A stretch of DNA of 64,000 bases from DATCJY01 sp036562565 (GTDB lineage: Bacteria > Bacteroidota > Bacteroidia > Flavobacteriales_D > Sanyastnellaceae): the NCBI GenBank assembly GCA_036562565.1, contig DATCJY010000066.1:12459-76458 (forward strand), given 5' to 3'. Positions within the stretch are counted from its first letter, which is position 1, and each line of letters starts with the position of its first letter. Shown here piece after piece: positions 18,330 through 26,735 of the stretch. Under the pieces are notes generated by a model that worked only from the letters and a program-made list of their open reading frames with translations, made no database searches and was not told where the DNA came from. Position numbers and translations under genes: made by a program.

Positions 18330-19313
18330 TCAAATGGACAGGATGCGGCCGATGCGCAATTCATCTCTGTTCGGAGTGTTTCTTCTGGTGACGGCTTCCA
18401 TGAGCGGTGTGTATGTTTCACGGTCATTCATGATGCCTATCATCACATCTTTTCTTCCTTCCAATAAGCCTTCTACAGCTGCTACGCCCATGCGCGATGC
18501 CAGCACGCGATCATAACATGACGGACTTCCTCCACGCTGCAAATGCCCGAGAACCGAAACACGCGTTTCGTATTCGGTGTATTGCTCGGCAACCTTTCTG
18601 GCTATTTCATAAGCACCACCACTCTTGCTGCCTTCAGCCACAATCACAATGGAACTCGATTTTCCACTTTCTTCACTTGCACGCAGGGTAGCAATGAGAT
18701 CGTCTATGCTCATCTCATCTTCAGGAAGGACTATGGCTATCGCACCTGTAGCTATACCGGATTTCAAAGCGATAAACCCGCTGTGACGTCCCATCACTTC
18801 AACGAAGAAGATGCGATTATGCGATGTGGCCGTATCACGGATCTTATCCACCGCATCCACAACGGTATTGGTTGCTGTATCGAAACCGATGCAGTGATCG
18901 GTACCATAGATATCGTTATCTATTGAGCCCGGAATGCCGATGACCGGCACACCAAACTCCTCATAAAATTGGTGCGCTCCGGTGAAGGTGCCATCTCCTC
19001 CAATACAAACAAGAGCATCAATCCCTTCTTTCTTGAGATTATCATAAGCCTTTTGGCGACCTTCCTTCGTCATGAACTCCTTGCTGCGCGAGCTTTTCAG
19101 AATGGTTCCTCCTCTTCCAAGGATTTTGGCCACTGACCGCTCATTCAGTTTTTTAAAATCTCCATCTATCATTCCCTGATATCCTTGGAAGATACCTTCG
19201 CATTCTATTTTGCGGTAAACGCATGTGCGCACCACGGCACGGATGGCCGCATTCATTCCCGGTGCATCGCCACCGCTTGTAAATACTCCTATTCTCTTAA
19301 TTGAATTTCCCAT
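18330..19313 (-). CDS. pfkA: ATP-dependent 6-phosphofructokinase
   Basis: This 327-residue enzyme phosphorylates fructose 6-phosphate. It shows TSGGDAPGMNAAIRA (12-26), the ATP-binding IGGDGTFTGA (about 102-111), the catalytic GSIDNDIYGTD (about 126-136) and EVMGRHSGF (about 167-175). Gly after GGD (GGDG and not GGDD) points to ATP and not pyrophosphate as donor. It is the first gene of the minus-strand sugar block. Its leader carries a half-site matching the palindrome in front of the divergent regulator gene. Confidence 0.94.
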   Translation of the reverse strand: MGNSIKRIGVFTSGGDAPGMNAAIRAVVRTCVYRKIECEGIFQGYQGMIDGDFKKLNERSVAKILGRGGTILKSSRSKEFMTKEGRQKAYDNLKKEGIDALVCIGGDGTFTGAHQFYEEFGVPVIGIPGSIDNDIYGTDHCIGFDTATNTVVDAVDKIRDTATSHNRIFFVEVMGRHSGFIALKSGIATGAIAIVLPEDEMSIDDLIATLRASEESGKSSSIVIVAEGSKSGGAYEIARKVAEQYTEYETRVSVLGHLQRGGSPSCYDRVLASRMGVAAVEGLLEGRKDVMIGIMNDRETYTPLMEAVTRRNTPNRDELRIGRILSI

Positions 19314-19324
19314 ATAGGTCTCTT

Positions 19325-19331
19325 TTAGTGT
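19325..19331. promoter_or_regulatory. Half-site TTAGTGT in the pfkA leader
   Basis: TTAGTGT lies 12 bases before the pfkA ATG. The same seven bases form the core of the perfect palindrome 100 bases away, in front of the divergent Nudix-fold gene. A degenerate second arm (ACTGAAA) follows at 19338-19344. A seven-base match can occur by chance. Confidence 0.3.
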
Positions 19332-19420
19332 GGTTTTACTGAAATAGCAAGTATAGTGTTGCCATCCTCAGCATTCCATTTCATCATCGTTATATAACGT
19401 GAAGAAGAAATGTACGCTGC

Positions 19421-19449
19421 TAACTTAGTGTATTTTTCACACTAAGTTA
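19421..19449. promoter_or_regulatory. Perfect 29-base palindrome, probable operator of the Nudix-fold regulator
   Basis: The arms TAACTTAGTGT and ACACTAAGTTA are perfect 11-base inverted repeats around a 7-base spacer (ATTTTTC). The site lies 90 bases upstream of the Nudix-fold gene and 108 bases from the divergent pfkA start. There is no T-run after it, and the arms are too AT-rich for a strong terminator, so a dimeric protein-binding site fits best. TATTTTTC, one mismatch from a TAnnTTTG -7 box, covers the spacer, so a bound protein would block RNA polymerase. Confidence 0.65.
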
Positions 19450-19538
19450 CAAGTGTCATCATTTTTTTTGTTCTTTTACAGCTGCAAAAGCGGCTCTTTT
19501 TATTCAAACCAATGACCGCTGCATGAGGAAAGGAAATT

Positions 19539-20252
19539 ATGGCATCTAAAGATCCCGCACCAATAGACATTTCAGTTGATTGTGTAGTATTTGGTTTTGA
19601 TGATAAAAAACTCAAGGTATTGCTCATCGAGCAAAAACAACCTGAGAGCGGACCACCGCTGAAGAACTTGCAGATGGCGCTACCGGGTGATTTGCTTAAA
19701 GCGAATGAGAGCTTCGACAAAGCGGCCAAGCGTGTATTGAAAGAATTGACTTCACTGGAAGGCATCTACCTCAAACAGTTCCATGCATTTGGCGATCCCA
19801 AGCGTGTGAAAGACCTCAAAGACCAAGAGTGGTTGCGCACCTTCAGAGCACACCCTGAAAGACGCGTAGTGACGATAGGTTATTACTCTTTGGTAAATCT
19901 TTATGACTATAAGCCTGTCGCATCCAGCTTTGCCGGTAAAACCAAATGGGTGGACGTTTACAATATCCCGGAGCTGGCCTTCGACCACAACATCATTGTG
20001 AACCATGCTTTGGAAACATTCCGTCATGAACTCATAGCTGACAATATAGGTTTTGAATTATTGCCGGATAAATTCACTCTGACGCAGCTTCAACATTTGC
20101 ATGAGATTATTTTGAATAAAAAGCTCGACAAACGCAACTTCCGCAAGGTGGTACTCAAGATGGACAGCATCAAACCCTTGGATGAAAAGCAAAAAGGTGC
20201 CCCGCACAAGCCCGCACAATTGTTTAAATACCAAAAGAAGAAAACCAGCTGA
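19539..20252 (+). CDS. Nudix-fold transcriptional regulator (NrtR/AraR-like)
   Basis: This 237-residue protein has an N-terminal Nudix domain (about 10-140, starting ISVDCVVFGFDDKKLKVLLI) and a C-terminal winged-helix-like region (about 155-220, LPDKFTLTQLQHLHEIIL, LDKRNFRKVVLK). This is the layout of NrtR-type regulators, which in Bacteroidota include sugar-catabolism regulators. The Nudix box is broken: after PGDLLKANES the REUxEE core reads RVLKEL, so two catalytic acidic positions are lost. That argues for a ligand sensor and not a hydrolase. A perfect palindrome sits upstream and pfkA is divergent. The sugar or nucleotide sensed is unknown. Its stop overlaps the next start by one base. 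Confidence 0.85.
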   Translation: MASKDPAPIDISVDCVVFGFDDKKLKVLLIEQKQPESGPPLKNLQMALPGDLLKANESFDKAAKRVLKELTSLEGIYLKQFHAFGDPKRVKDLKDQEWLRTFRAHPERRVVTIGYYSLVNLYDYKPVASSFAGKTKWVDVYNIPELAFDHNIIVNHALETFRHELIADNIGFELLPDKFTLTQLQHLHEIILNKKLDKRNFRKVVLKMDSIKPLDEKQKGAPHKPAQLFKYQKKKTS

Positions 20253-22540
20253 TGACTTCAATTGCCACCACTTTTGTCCATTACTTGACCAAGCCCTTTT
20301 GGACGCTTTGTGTGGTGGGAATGATATTATGTGGGCACCGCCTTTGTGCGCAATTTCCAATGCCTGATTTCGGTGCTGCATTTCTGCAAGATGAAGTGTC
20401 TACCATCCGCATCTTCATGGATACGGATGCTCTGAACGAAATGATAGAAGAGCAAGAAGATGAAATGTACTATCACGGTACTTTCATCTATCAAAGCTCT
20501 TTGCTTCATGATACGATTGAATATGTTGGCATACGCTTGCGCGGCAACACGAGTCTCAACGCAGAAAAGAAATCCTTCCGCATCTCGTTCAACGCTTTTG
20601 AGCAAGGCGCCAAATGGCAGGAGCTTGAAAAACTCAATCTCATTGCTCAACAAAATGACCCTTCACTGCTTAGAAGTAAGCTCTGCCATGACGCTTATCG
20701 TTATTATGGTATTACCTCTTGCAGAACCTCGTATGTAAAGCTTTACATCAACGATGAATATCGCGGATTGTACTTGCATCAGGAACACATCGATGAAGAG
20801 TTTGCTAAAAAGTATTTTGACGGGCAAGGTGACGGTAACCTTTATAAATGCACGTATCCCGCGCCACTGCAATACCTTGGTTCAAATCCCGATTTGTATA
20901 AGCTGAACAGTTGGAATGGCCGCATCTACGATTTGCGTACCAATGAATGGCGCGACAATTACAGCGATTTAGCGCAATTCATCACGGTTTTGAATAATAC
21001 CCCCATCAATAATCTTGCGTGCGAATTGCCGAAAGTTTTCAATGTTGAGAGCTATCTCAAAGTGGCCGCATTGAATGTTTTGCTGGGCAACTGGGATGGA
21101 TATATCTACAACCAAAACAATTATTACCTCTATCAAGACCAACGTACCGGTTTGATCACATACATTCCTTACGATTTAGACAATACGCTCGGAATCGATT
21201 GGGTGGATAGGAATTGGGCCCAGCGCAACATCTATAATTGGGCACAATCAGGACAACCTCGTCCGTTGTATTGGCGATTATTACAAGTGCCTGAATACCG
21301 CGAGCGTTTCTCTTTCTACATCCATGAAATGTGTCAGGATTATTTCACTCCTGAAAATTTTTATGCACTCTCACTACAATGGCAACAGTTGATTGCATCG
21401 GCCGTTGAAAATGATCCATACTACTCGCAAGACTTCGGCTATACCTACAATGATTTCCTTTCAGCCATCACAACAGCTTGGGGCGGGCATGTAGATTTTG
21501 GCATTGTTCCTTATGTAACAGCAAGGCGGCAGAGTGCATTGCAACAACTGGACGATATCAGCACTCTTGCTCCGAATCCTCATTGGCTGACCAGTGAGAC
21601 CATTGTGTACCGCCCCACGGACATCATTCATCTTCATAGTTTCATTGGGTCAACCAATGATTTCTCTTGTGATTTATGGATTTCATCGGATAATGCATCT
21701 TGGACAAACACCGGCAATGAATTCGCGGACAACGGTGCTGTTTGGGATGTAGCCGCTGACGGGATTTTCAGCTATTTCACGGCCAACAATCACGGAGGTG
21801 ATAAGCTTTACTATAAACTCAATTGCGATGGATACGAATATCCATGCTCTCCCAAATTCATATGGACGACCAAGTCTTTGCTCGGAGTTTACATCAATGA
21901 AGTGATGTCATCCAACAGCACATCCATTACAGATGAATACGATGAACACGAGGATTGGATTGAACTGTACAACAGCAATAGCTGGTCAATCAATCTAAAT
22001 GGCAAATACCTGACCGATGATCTCCGCAACTGGAATAAGTTCCCATTGCCTCCTGTGTCCATTGGTCCCGGTGAATTCTTGATTATTTACATGGATGACC
22101 AACCCTATCAAGGACAACAACATGCGACATTCAAAGTCGGAGGAAATGATACGGATTTATACCTAATCAATGTTGAACAAGGAGTCCCTCGCATCGCTGA
22201 CCATTTCAATCCTGTGATTGCCCCCACAGATGTTTCATTATCACGCCTACCGGATGGAGGAGCTACCATTACACTGACCTCTTCCCCTACACCGGGTGCT
22301 ACCAATGGTACAGTACATACCGATGAAAACAAGCTTACTGTTTGGTCAGTCTATCCCAATCCTTCAACTGAAACAATTAAATGGAATGAAGGCAGAAAGG
22401 AAGTCATCCTGTATGATTTGCATGGCCATGCCATCAAAACATGCACCAACTGCAATGAACTCCATGTGTCGGACTTGGCCGCAGGCCAATATTACCTACG
22501 CAGCGGAGCGCATGTGCATTCCATTGTCATTACCCGTTAA
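20252..22540 (+). CDS. Secreted CotH-kinase / lamin-tail protein with T9SS type A domain
   Basis: This 762-residue protein has a signal peptide ending near GHRLCAQ (34). A CotH-type kinase domain follows (about 50-420), with the RGNTS segment, YRGLYLHQEHID, and YIPYDLDNTLG, which holds the metal-binding Asp pair of the atypical kinase fold. A lamin-tail domain (about 545-630, INEVMSSNS, DEHEDWIELYN) comes next, and the end (YPNPSTETIKW to the C-terminus) is a T9SS type A sorting domain. CotH kinases phosphorylate Ser residues of secreted proteins. A PKD/Ig-like region lies between the two folded domains. The start overlaps the regulator stop (TGATG), so both are probably translated from one message. 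Confidence 0.88.
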   Translation: MTSIATTFVHYLTKPFWTLCVVGMILCGHRLCAQFPMPDFGAAFLQDEVSTIRIFMDTDALNEMIEEQEDEMYYHGTFIYQSSLLHDTIEYVGIRLRGNTSLNAEKKSFRISFNAFEQGAKWQELEKLNLIAQQNDPSLLRSKLCHDAYRYYGITSCRTSYVKLYINDEYRGLYLHQEHIDEEFAKKYFDGQGDGNLYKCTYPAPLQYLGSNPDLYKLNSWNGRIYDLRTNEWRDNYSDLAQFITVLNNTPINNLACELPKVFNVESYLKVAALNVLLGNWDGYIYNQNNYYLYQDQRTGLITYIPYDLDNTLGIDWVDRNWAQRNIYNWAQSGQPRPLYWRLLQVPEYRERFSFYIHEMCQDYFTPENFYALSLQWQQLIASAVENDPYYSQDFGYTYNDFLSAITTAWGGHVDFGIVPYVTARRQSALQQLDDISTLAPNPHWLTSETIVYRPTDIIHLHSFIGSTNDFSCDLWISSDNASWTNTGNEFADNGAVWDVAADGIFSYFTANNHGGDKLYYKLNCDGYEYPCSPKFIWTTKSLLGVYINEVMSSNSTSITDEYDEHEDWIELYNSNSWSINLNGKYLTDDLRNWNKFPLPPVSIGPGEFLIIYMDDQPYQGQQHATFKVGGNDTDLYLINVEQGVPRIADHFNPVIAPTDVSLSRLPDGGATITLTSSPTPGATNGTVHTDENKLTVWSVYPNPSTETIKWNEGRKEVILYDLHGHAIKTCTNCNELHVSDLAAGQYYLRSGAHVHSIVITR

Positions 22541-22599
22541 TCGCGCAACCCTTCCGCCCCATAGAAATTAATTACCAAGCTTTTGGACAATTAGATTTT

Positions 22600-22607
22600 T
22601 ACGTTTG
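22600..22607 (+). promoter_or_regulatory. Candidate -7 box (TACGTTTG) of cca
   Basis: This is an exact TAnnTTTG match, 49 bases before the cca ATG. A TTTG at 22582-22585 lies 14 bases upstream, closer than the usual -33 spacing, so the -33 element is uncertain. Confidence 0.4.
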
Positions 22608-22656
22608 AATTATTAGCCGTTTTTTTGCGCGCCCTAATTTCACGAATAGATAGGAT

Positions 22657-24078
22657 ATGAATTTTCGCCAACACGTAGACGATAAACTATTTCACACCAT
22701 CAGCGACCAAGCAGCATCTTTGGGTGTGGAGGTTTATGCCATTGGCGGATTTGTGCGCGACATCTTACTCAAACGTCCATGTACCGACATTGACTTTGTG
22801 ACCAACGGCAAAGGTATTGAGCTCGCCCAAGCATGTGCCAAGGCACTCAAAGTAAACAAAGTGGACGTCTTCAAAAACTTTGGCACCGCACACTTCAAAT
22901 ACAAGAACTTGGACATTGAATTTGTAGGTGCACGCAAAGAATCCTATCGTGCGGAATCGCGCAAACCGGATGTAGAAGCCGGCACTTTGCAAGATGATCA
23001 GAACAGACGCGACTTCACCATCAACGCGATGGCTATCTCGTTGCAAAGGGATACGTTTGGCGAATTGGTTGATCCATTCAACGGATTGGCCGACCTCGAA
23101 GCCAAGATTTTGCGCACTCCGCTTGACCCCGATATTACATATAGTGATGACCCCTTGCGCATGATGCGTGCGGTGCGTTTTGCCAATCAACTCGGATTCT
23201 TCATTGAAGAATCATCACACGCTGCCATCAAGCGCAATGCACATCGCCTGGATATTGTATCGCAAGAACGCATTACAACAGAACTTAATAAAATCATGCT
23301 TTGCACGAAGCCCTCGATTGGCTTCAAACTCCTGTTCAATACGGGCTTGCTGCACCGATTTTTTATGGAGGTGGTGAAATTGCACGGAGTTGAAAAACGT
23401 AATGGCTGGGCGCACAAGGACAATTTTTACCACACATTACAAGTATTGGACAATGTTGCAGAAATGAGCGACAACCTTTGGTTGCGCTGGGCTGCTTTGC
23501 TCCACGACATTGCCAAGCCTAACACCAAACGTTTTGAAGAAGGCAGCGGGTGGACATTTCACGGGCATGAAGATGTGGGGGCACGCATGGTACCCAAAAT
23601 TTTCAATCGACTGAAACTGCCATTGGATCACCAGATGAAGTATGTACAAAAACTCGTACAACTTCACCTGCGCCCAATATCCCTCACAAAAGAAGAAATC
23701 ACGGATTCCGCCATTCGCAGACTGCTCTTCGAAGCAGGTGATGATATCGATGATTTGATGACCTTGTGCAAAGCGGACATCACCTCTAAGAATGAAGCAA
23801 AAGTGCAGCGCTACTTAGCGAACTATGAATTGCTCAAAGTGAAATTGGTGGAAGTGGAAACCAAGGACCACATCCGCAATTTCCAACCACCTATCAGTGG
23901 TGAGCTCATCATGAAGACTTTCGGTCTTCCGCCAAGTCAGAATGTTGGTGTGATCAAGAACGCCATCAAAGATGCCATTCTAGATGGCGCCATTCACAAC
24001 GACTATGATGAGGCTTATGCATACATGCTTGAGCAAGGCAAGAAGCTTGGTTTGGAGCCGGTGAAGCAGTCTTCTTAA
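22657..24078 (+). CDS. cca: CCA tRNA nucleotidyltransferase with HD domain
   Basis: This 473-residue protein adds CCA to tRNA 3' ends. The class II nucleotidyltransferase head has AIGGFVRDILL (28-38) and the metal-binding D44-x-D46 in CTDIDFVTN. RRDFTINAMA and DDPLRMMRAVRFA are family motifs for base selection. An HD domain follows (WAALLHDIAKP, HGHEDVGA), as in phosphodiesterase-bearing family members. The only tRNA gene in this window (tRNA-Asn) does not encode its CCA, so this activity is required. It converges with kdsC, with 7 bases between the stops. Poly(A) polymerase I is a close relative, but the HD domain and Bacteroidota context favour the CCA enzyme. Confidence 0.9.
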   Translation: MNFRQHVDDKLFHTISDQAASLGVEVYAIGGFVRDILLKRPCTDIDFVTNGKGIELAQACAKALKVNKVDVFKNFGTAHFKYKNLDIEFVGARKESYRAESRKPDVEAGTLQDDQNRRDFTINAMAISLQRDTFGELVDPFNGLADLEAKILRTPLDPDITYSDDPLRMMRAVRFANQLGFFIEESSHAAIKRNAHRLDIVSQERITTELNKIMLCTKPSIGFKLLFNTGLLHRFFMEVVKLHGVEKRNGWAHKDNFYHTLQVLDNVAEMSDNLWLRWAALLHDIAKPNTKRFEEGSGWTFHGHEDVGARMVPKIFNRLKLPLDHQMKYVQKLVQLHLRPISLTKEEITDSAIRRLLFEAGDDIDDLMTLCKADITSKNEAKVQRYLANYELLKVKLVEVETKDHIRNFQPPISGELIMKTFGLPPSQNVGVIKNAIKDAILDGAIHNDYDEAYAYMLEQGKKLGLEPVKQSS

Positions 24079-24085
24079 ACATCAT

Positions 24086-24610
24086 TTACCAACTACTTCC
24101 TAGCTCCGTCATCCACATGCCCTTCATCTTGAGTGCTTGCTCAAGTATATCGCGCACGCATCCTTCGCCACCATTGAATGGCGATATGTAATGTGCCAAG
24201 GCTTTGATTTCCGGCACTGCATCAGCCGGACAAGTGGCCAAGCCAACTTTCTGCATCACTGCATAATCAGGAATATCATCTCCCATGTAACAGATATCTT
24301 CAGGAGCAATGTTGTTCTCCTTGATGAATTGATTGAATACTTCCAGCTTGGTACCTGCACCCAAATAGATGTCTTTTACTCCCAGCCCTTCAAAGCGCTT
24401 GCGAGTAGCTTCACCCTTGCCACCGCTGAGTATCACGATGCGCAGCCCCATTTTCACTGCGAGTTGCACTGTATAGCCATCACGCACATTGGCGGTGCGC
24501 AAAGGTTCGCCATTGGCAGACAAGTAAATGATATTATTGGTAAATACCCCATCCACATCAAAAATGAAGGTATGGATGTCTTTCAGTTTTGCTTTAAAAT
24601 TTTTCTCCAT
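24086..24610 (-). CDS. kdsC: 3-deoxy-D-manno-octulosonate 8-phosphate phosphatase
   Basis: This 174-residue HAD phosphatase has no cap domain. The nucleophile motif is FDVDGVFTN (about 18-26), with ILSGGKGEATRKRF as the second motif and ICYMGDDIPDYAVM as the metal-binding motif. This is the KdsC layout, which makes free Kdo for the lipopolysaccharide inner core. lpxK, another lipid A/LPS gene, is also in this window. Its start lies 17 bases inside the end of the DUF2520 gene, so the two are co-transcribed and probably translationally coupled. A general HAD phosphatase is the alternative. Confidence 0.85.
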   Translation of the reverse strand: MEKNFKAKLKDIHTFIFDVDGVFTNNIIYLSANGEPLRTANVRDGYTVQLAVKMGLRIVILSGGKGEATRKRFEGLGVKDIYLGAGTKLEVFNQFIKENNIAPEDICYMGDDIPDYAVMQKVGLATCPADAVPEIKALAHYISPFNGGEGCVRDILEQALKMKGMWMTELGSSW

Positions 24611-25361
24611 AAAAGCGCTTGTAGATGAACTCAGAAAGCAAGCGATATACCTCTGCTTGCTGCGGCTGATCGGCTAATTGTTGTAAATGATTTTGAATGG
24701 TGGATCGGTCGTTGCGCACAGCCGGACCGGTTTGCAGTTTAGATGCCGGTTGTTTCTTTAAATTGTTCCAATGGCCTTCCATCAAGGGTAACAACAAGTC
24801 GCTAGGAAGGTTGTTGTCTCCTAAAATATCCTCGGCTATCGTGTACAACGCATTGGTAAAATTGTTTGCAAACACAGCAGCCACATGGGCTTTCCTGCGT
24901 TGCTCGGATGTTGCAACCATCACTCTGCCGGAGATGTTTTGCATCATCACCATTAAAGTGGTTTGCAGTTCAAGCACAGATGCTTCAATGAGAAAAGGAA
25001 CGCGGTTGTATTCCACTTCATTGCCTTTAATCATGGATTGGATGGGCCAAATCACTCCGCGCTTGGATTGTGGAATCACATCCATATCACTGCCACCGGA
25101 GGTATGTATCACGAAGAATTCTTTACCAATTGCAGAGGCAACCTCAGCAATGGAGCGGTCACTTACGGCCACCAAAATGAAATCATTATCACTGCTGAAG
25201 CGGGATGCATCATTTAAGTATTCGGCTCCGTGCTCATCGGCCAATGCCATGCCGGCCTCTTCATTGCGTGCATAAACTTGCAGCAGGTCATGTCCACCCT
25301 TGATGAACATGTTGGCAAAATGCCAAGCTACATTTCCTGAACCTGCAATGCTGAATTTCAT
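24594..25361 (-). CDS. Rossmann-fold / DUF2520 protein
   Basis: This 255-residue protein starts with an NAD(P)-binding GSGNVAWHFANMF (7-19). A middle region with HTSGGSDMDVI and WPIQSMIKG, and a C-terminal DUF2520 helical domain (about 125-245, with AHVAAVFANNFTNALYTIA), complete the fold. The fold resembles F420-dependent NADP reductases and hydroxyacid dehydrogenases. The substrate is unknown. In Bacteroidota it commonly stands directly before kdsC, as here, where the genes overlap by 17 bases. A link to Kdo or cell-envelope synthesis is only inferred from that position. Confidence 0.82.
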   Translation of the reverse strand: MKFSIAGSGNVAWHFANMFIKGGHDLLQVYARNEEAGMALADEHGAEYLNDASRFSSDNDFILVAVSDRSIAEVASAIGKEFFVIHTSGGSDMDVIPQSKRGVIWPIQSMIKGNEVEYNRVPFLIEASVLELQTTLMVMMQNISGRVMVATSEQRRKAHVAAVFANNFTNALYTIAEDILGDNNLPSDLLLPLMEGHWNNLKKQPASKLQTGPAVRNDRSTIQNHLQQLADQPQQAEVYRLLSEFIYKRFYGEKF

Positions 25362-25415
25362 GGGCGCAATTTCGGTAGGATTTACCGAAGAATTGGCATG
25401 ATATCATAAACAGAA

Positions 25416-26036
25416 TCAATTCTTACGAAACACCTCCAGCACATCCATTACTGAAGCGTATGTATTGTCCATCACTATTTTCAAGTTTTCAGGGTGAATC
25501 CAACGCGCATCAGTGATGCCCTCAATGGTCTGTGGACGCGGGGTTATAGAGCCGTGGTACTTCATCCTGTACCATACAGTTTCTTTGAGCATTGGTGTGC
25601 CATCTTGCACATAAGTGTGCCATGTAGAAAGTAAGCGTTCGTTCAAGTCCAGATTGGTAATGGAACATTCTTCTTCCACTTCGCGCAAAGCTGCTTCATC
25701 GAGGTTCTCGCCCACTTCAACTTTGCCTTTGGGTAAATCCCATTTATCCAACCGATAGATGAAAAGCAGCTCGCCTTTATCGTTTTCCACCAATCCTCCC
25801 GCAGCTTGGACAAATGTGAATTGCTCCTGAAAAGCCTTCCATGATGCATCTACATCTTCGCAAATCACACGAACGTGTGATGCCCCCTTGGACAACGCAT
25901 TCTCTATCAACATCACATCGTGTTTTCCTTTGGAGTAGACCACTTCAAATCCTTTATTGACAGGAGCTTCGCCCGGAACTCGTTGTGAAAAAAACACAGG
26001 GCGGTTGGCGAAATAAACTTTATATTTTTGGACCAT
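25416..26036 (-). CDS. Nudix hydrolase with N-terminal extension
   Basis: This roughly 206-residue protein carries a complete Nudix box at about 120-142: GKVEVGE, seven residues, then REVEEECS. The catalytic Glu residues are all kept; only the final Gly is Ser. About 90 residues precede the Nudix domain (MVQKYKVYFANRPVFF onward) and form an extra domain of unknown role. The start is placed at 26036 because the longer frame from 26147 would overlap pyrE by more than 100 bases. This start shares two bases with the pyrE ATG on the other strand. The substrate is unknown; this type often stands beside pyrE in Bacteroidota. Confidence 0.85.
   Translation of the reverse strand: MVQKYKVYFANRPVFFSQRVPGEAPVNKGFEVVYSKGKHDVMLIENALSKGASHVRVICEDVDASWKAFQEQFTFVQAAGGLVENDKGELLFIYRLDKWDLPKGKVEVGENLDEAALREVEEECSITNLDLNERLLSTWHTYVQDGTPMLKETVWYRMKYHGSITPRPQTIEGITDARWIHPENLKIVMDNTYASVMDVLEVFRKN
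26023..26030 (+). promoter_or_regulatory. Candidate -7 box (TATTTTTG) of pyrE
   Basis: This exact TAnnTTTG match ends 4 bases before the pyrE ATG and lies inside the first codons of the opposite-strand Nudix gene. It implies a leaderless or nearly leaderless pyrE message. No well-spaced -33 box was found. Confidence 0.45.
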
Positions 26037-26691
26037 GAACGATGAACAAAGTGCGCTAAAAGTAGCGGAATTTCTGCTAAAGATAAAAGCCGTTGAGCTA
26101 AGCCCTTCTGCTCCATTCACCTGGGCTTCCGGAATGAAATCCCCCATTTACTGTGATAACAGAAAAACACTCTCCTATCCGGAGATTCGCGATTTCTTGC
26201 GCGACCGCTTTGCAGCGATTGTCACCGAGAAATATGGCAAACCGGATGTGATTGCTGGTGTGGCTACTGGTGGTATTGCACTGGGCGCTCTTGTGGCACA
26301 ACAACTCAACCTTCCATTTATCTACGTGAGAAGCGAAGCCAAGAAACACGGCTTGGGCAATCAGGTAGAAGGTGTTTTGGAAAAAGGTCAAAAAGTAGTA
26401 GTGATTGAAGATTTGGTATCCACCGGTAAGAGCAGCCTCAATGCCGTTGCTGCATTGCGCGAAGCCGGTGCTGAAGTGTTGGGAATGGTTGCCATCTTCA
26501 CTTACAATTTCCAAAAAGCAGCCGATAACTTCCTTAATGCTCAATGCGAATTGAAGACCCTCACCGATTATGACTCGCTGCTCTCACAAGCTTTACAATC
26601 TAAATACATTGATGACATTCAGCTAAATTCGCTACGCGCTTGGAAAAGCGATCCTGAGAAATGGAGTGAATCGTTTGCTGTGAACGGTTGA
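26035..26691 (+). CDS. pyrE: Orotate phosphoribosyltransferase
   Basis: This 218-residue enzyme joins orotate and PRPP to form OMP in pyrimidine synthesis. It begins with FTWASGMKSPIYCDNRKTLS (28-47), the orotate-binding region. Lys residues in EKYGKPDVIAGVATGGIALG and the loop RSEAKKHGLGNQVEG are typical. VVIEDLVSTGKSSLNAV (about 122-138) is the PRPP-binding motif. The ATG at 26035 is the only usable one, since the next Met is inside the conserved domain. The SRPBCC gene follows after 44 bases. Confidence 0.93.
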   Translation: MNDEQSALKVAEFLLKIKAVELSPSAPFTWASGMKSPIYCDNRKTLSYPEIRDFLRDRFAAIVTEKYGKPDVIAGVATGGIALGALVAQQLNLPFIYVRSEAKKHGLGNQVEGVLEKGQKVVVIEDLVSTGKSSLNAVAALREAGAEVLGMVAIFTYNFQKAADNFLNAQCELKTLTDYDSLLSQALQSKYIDDIQLNSLRAWKSDPEKWSESFAVNG

Positions 26692-26735
26692 TACCTCTAA
26701 AAACAATTACTTAAGAAAAAAATAATTATCTGAAC

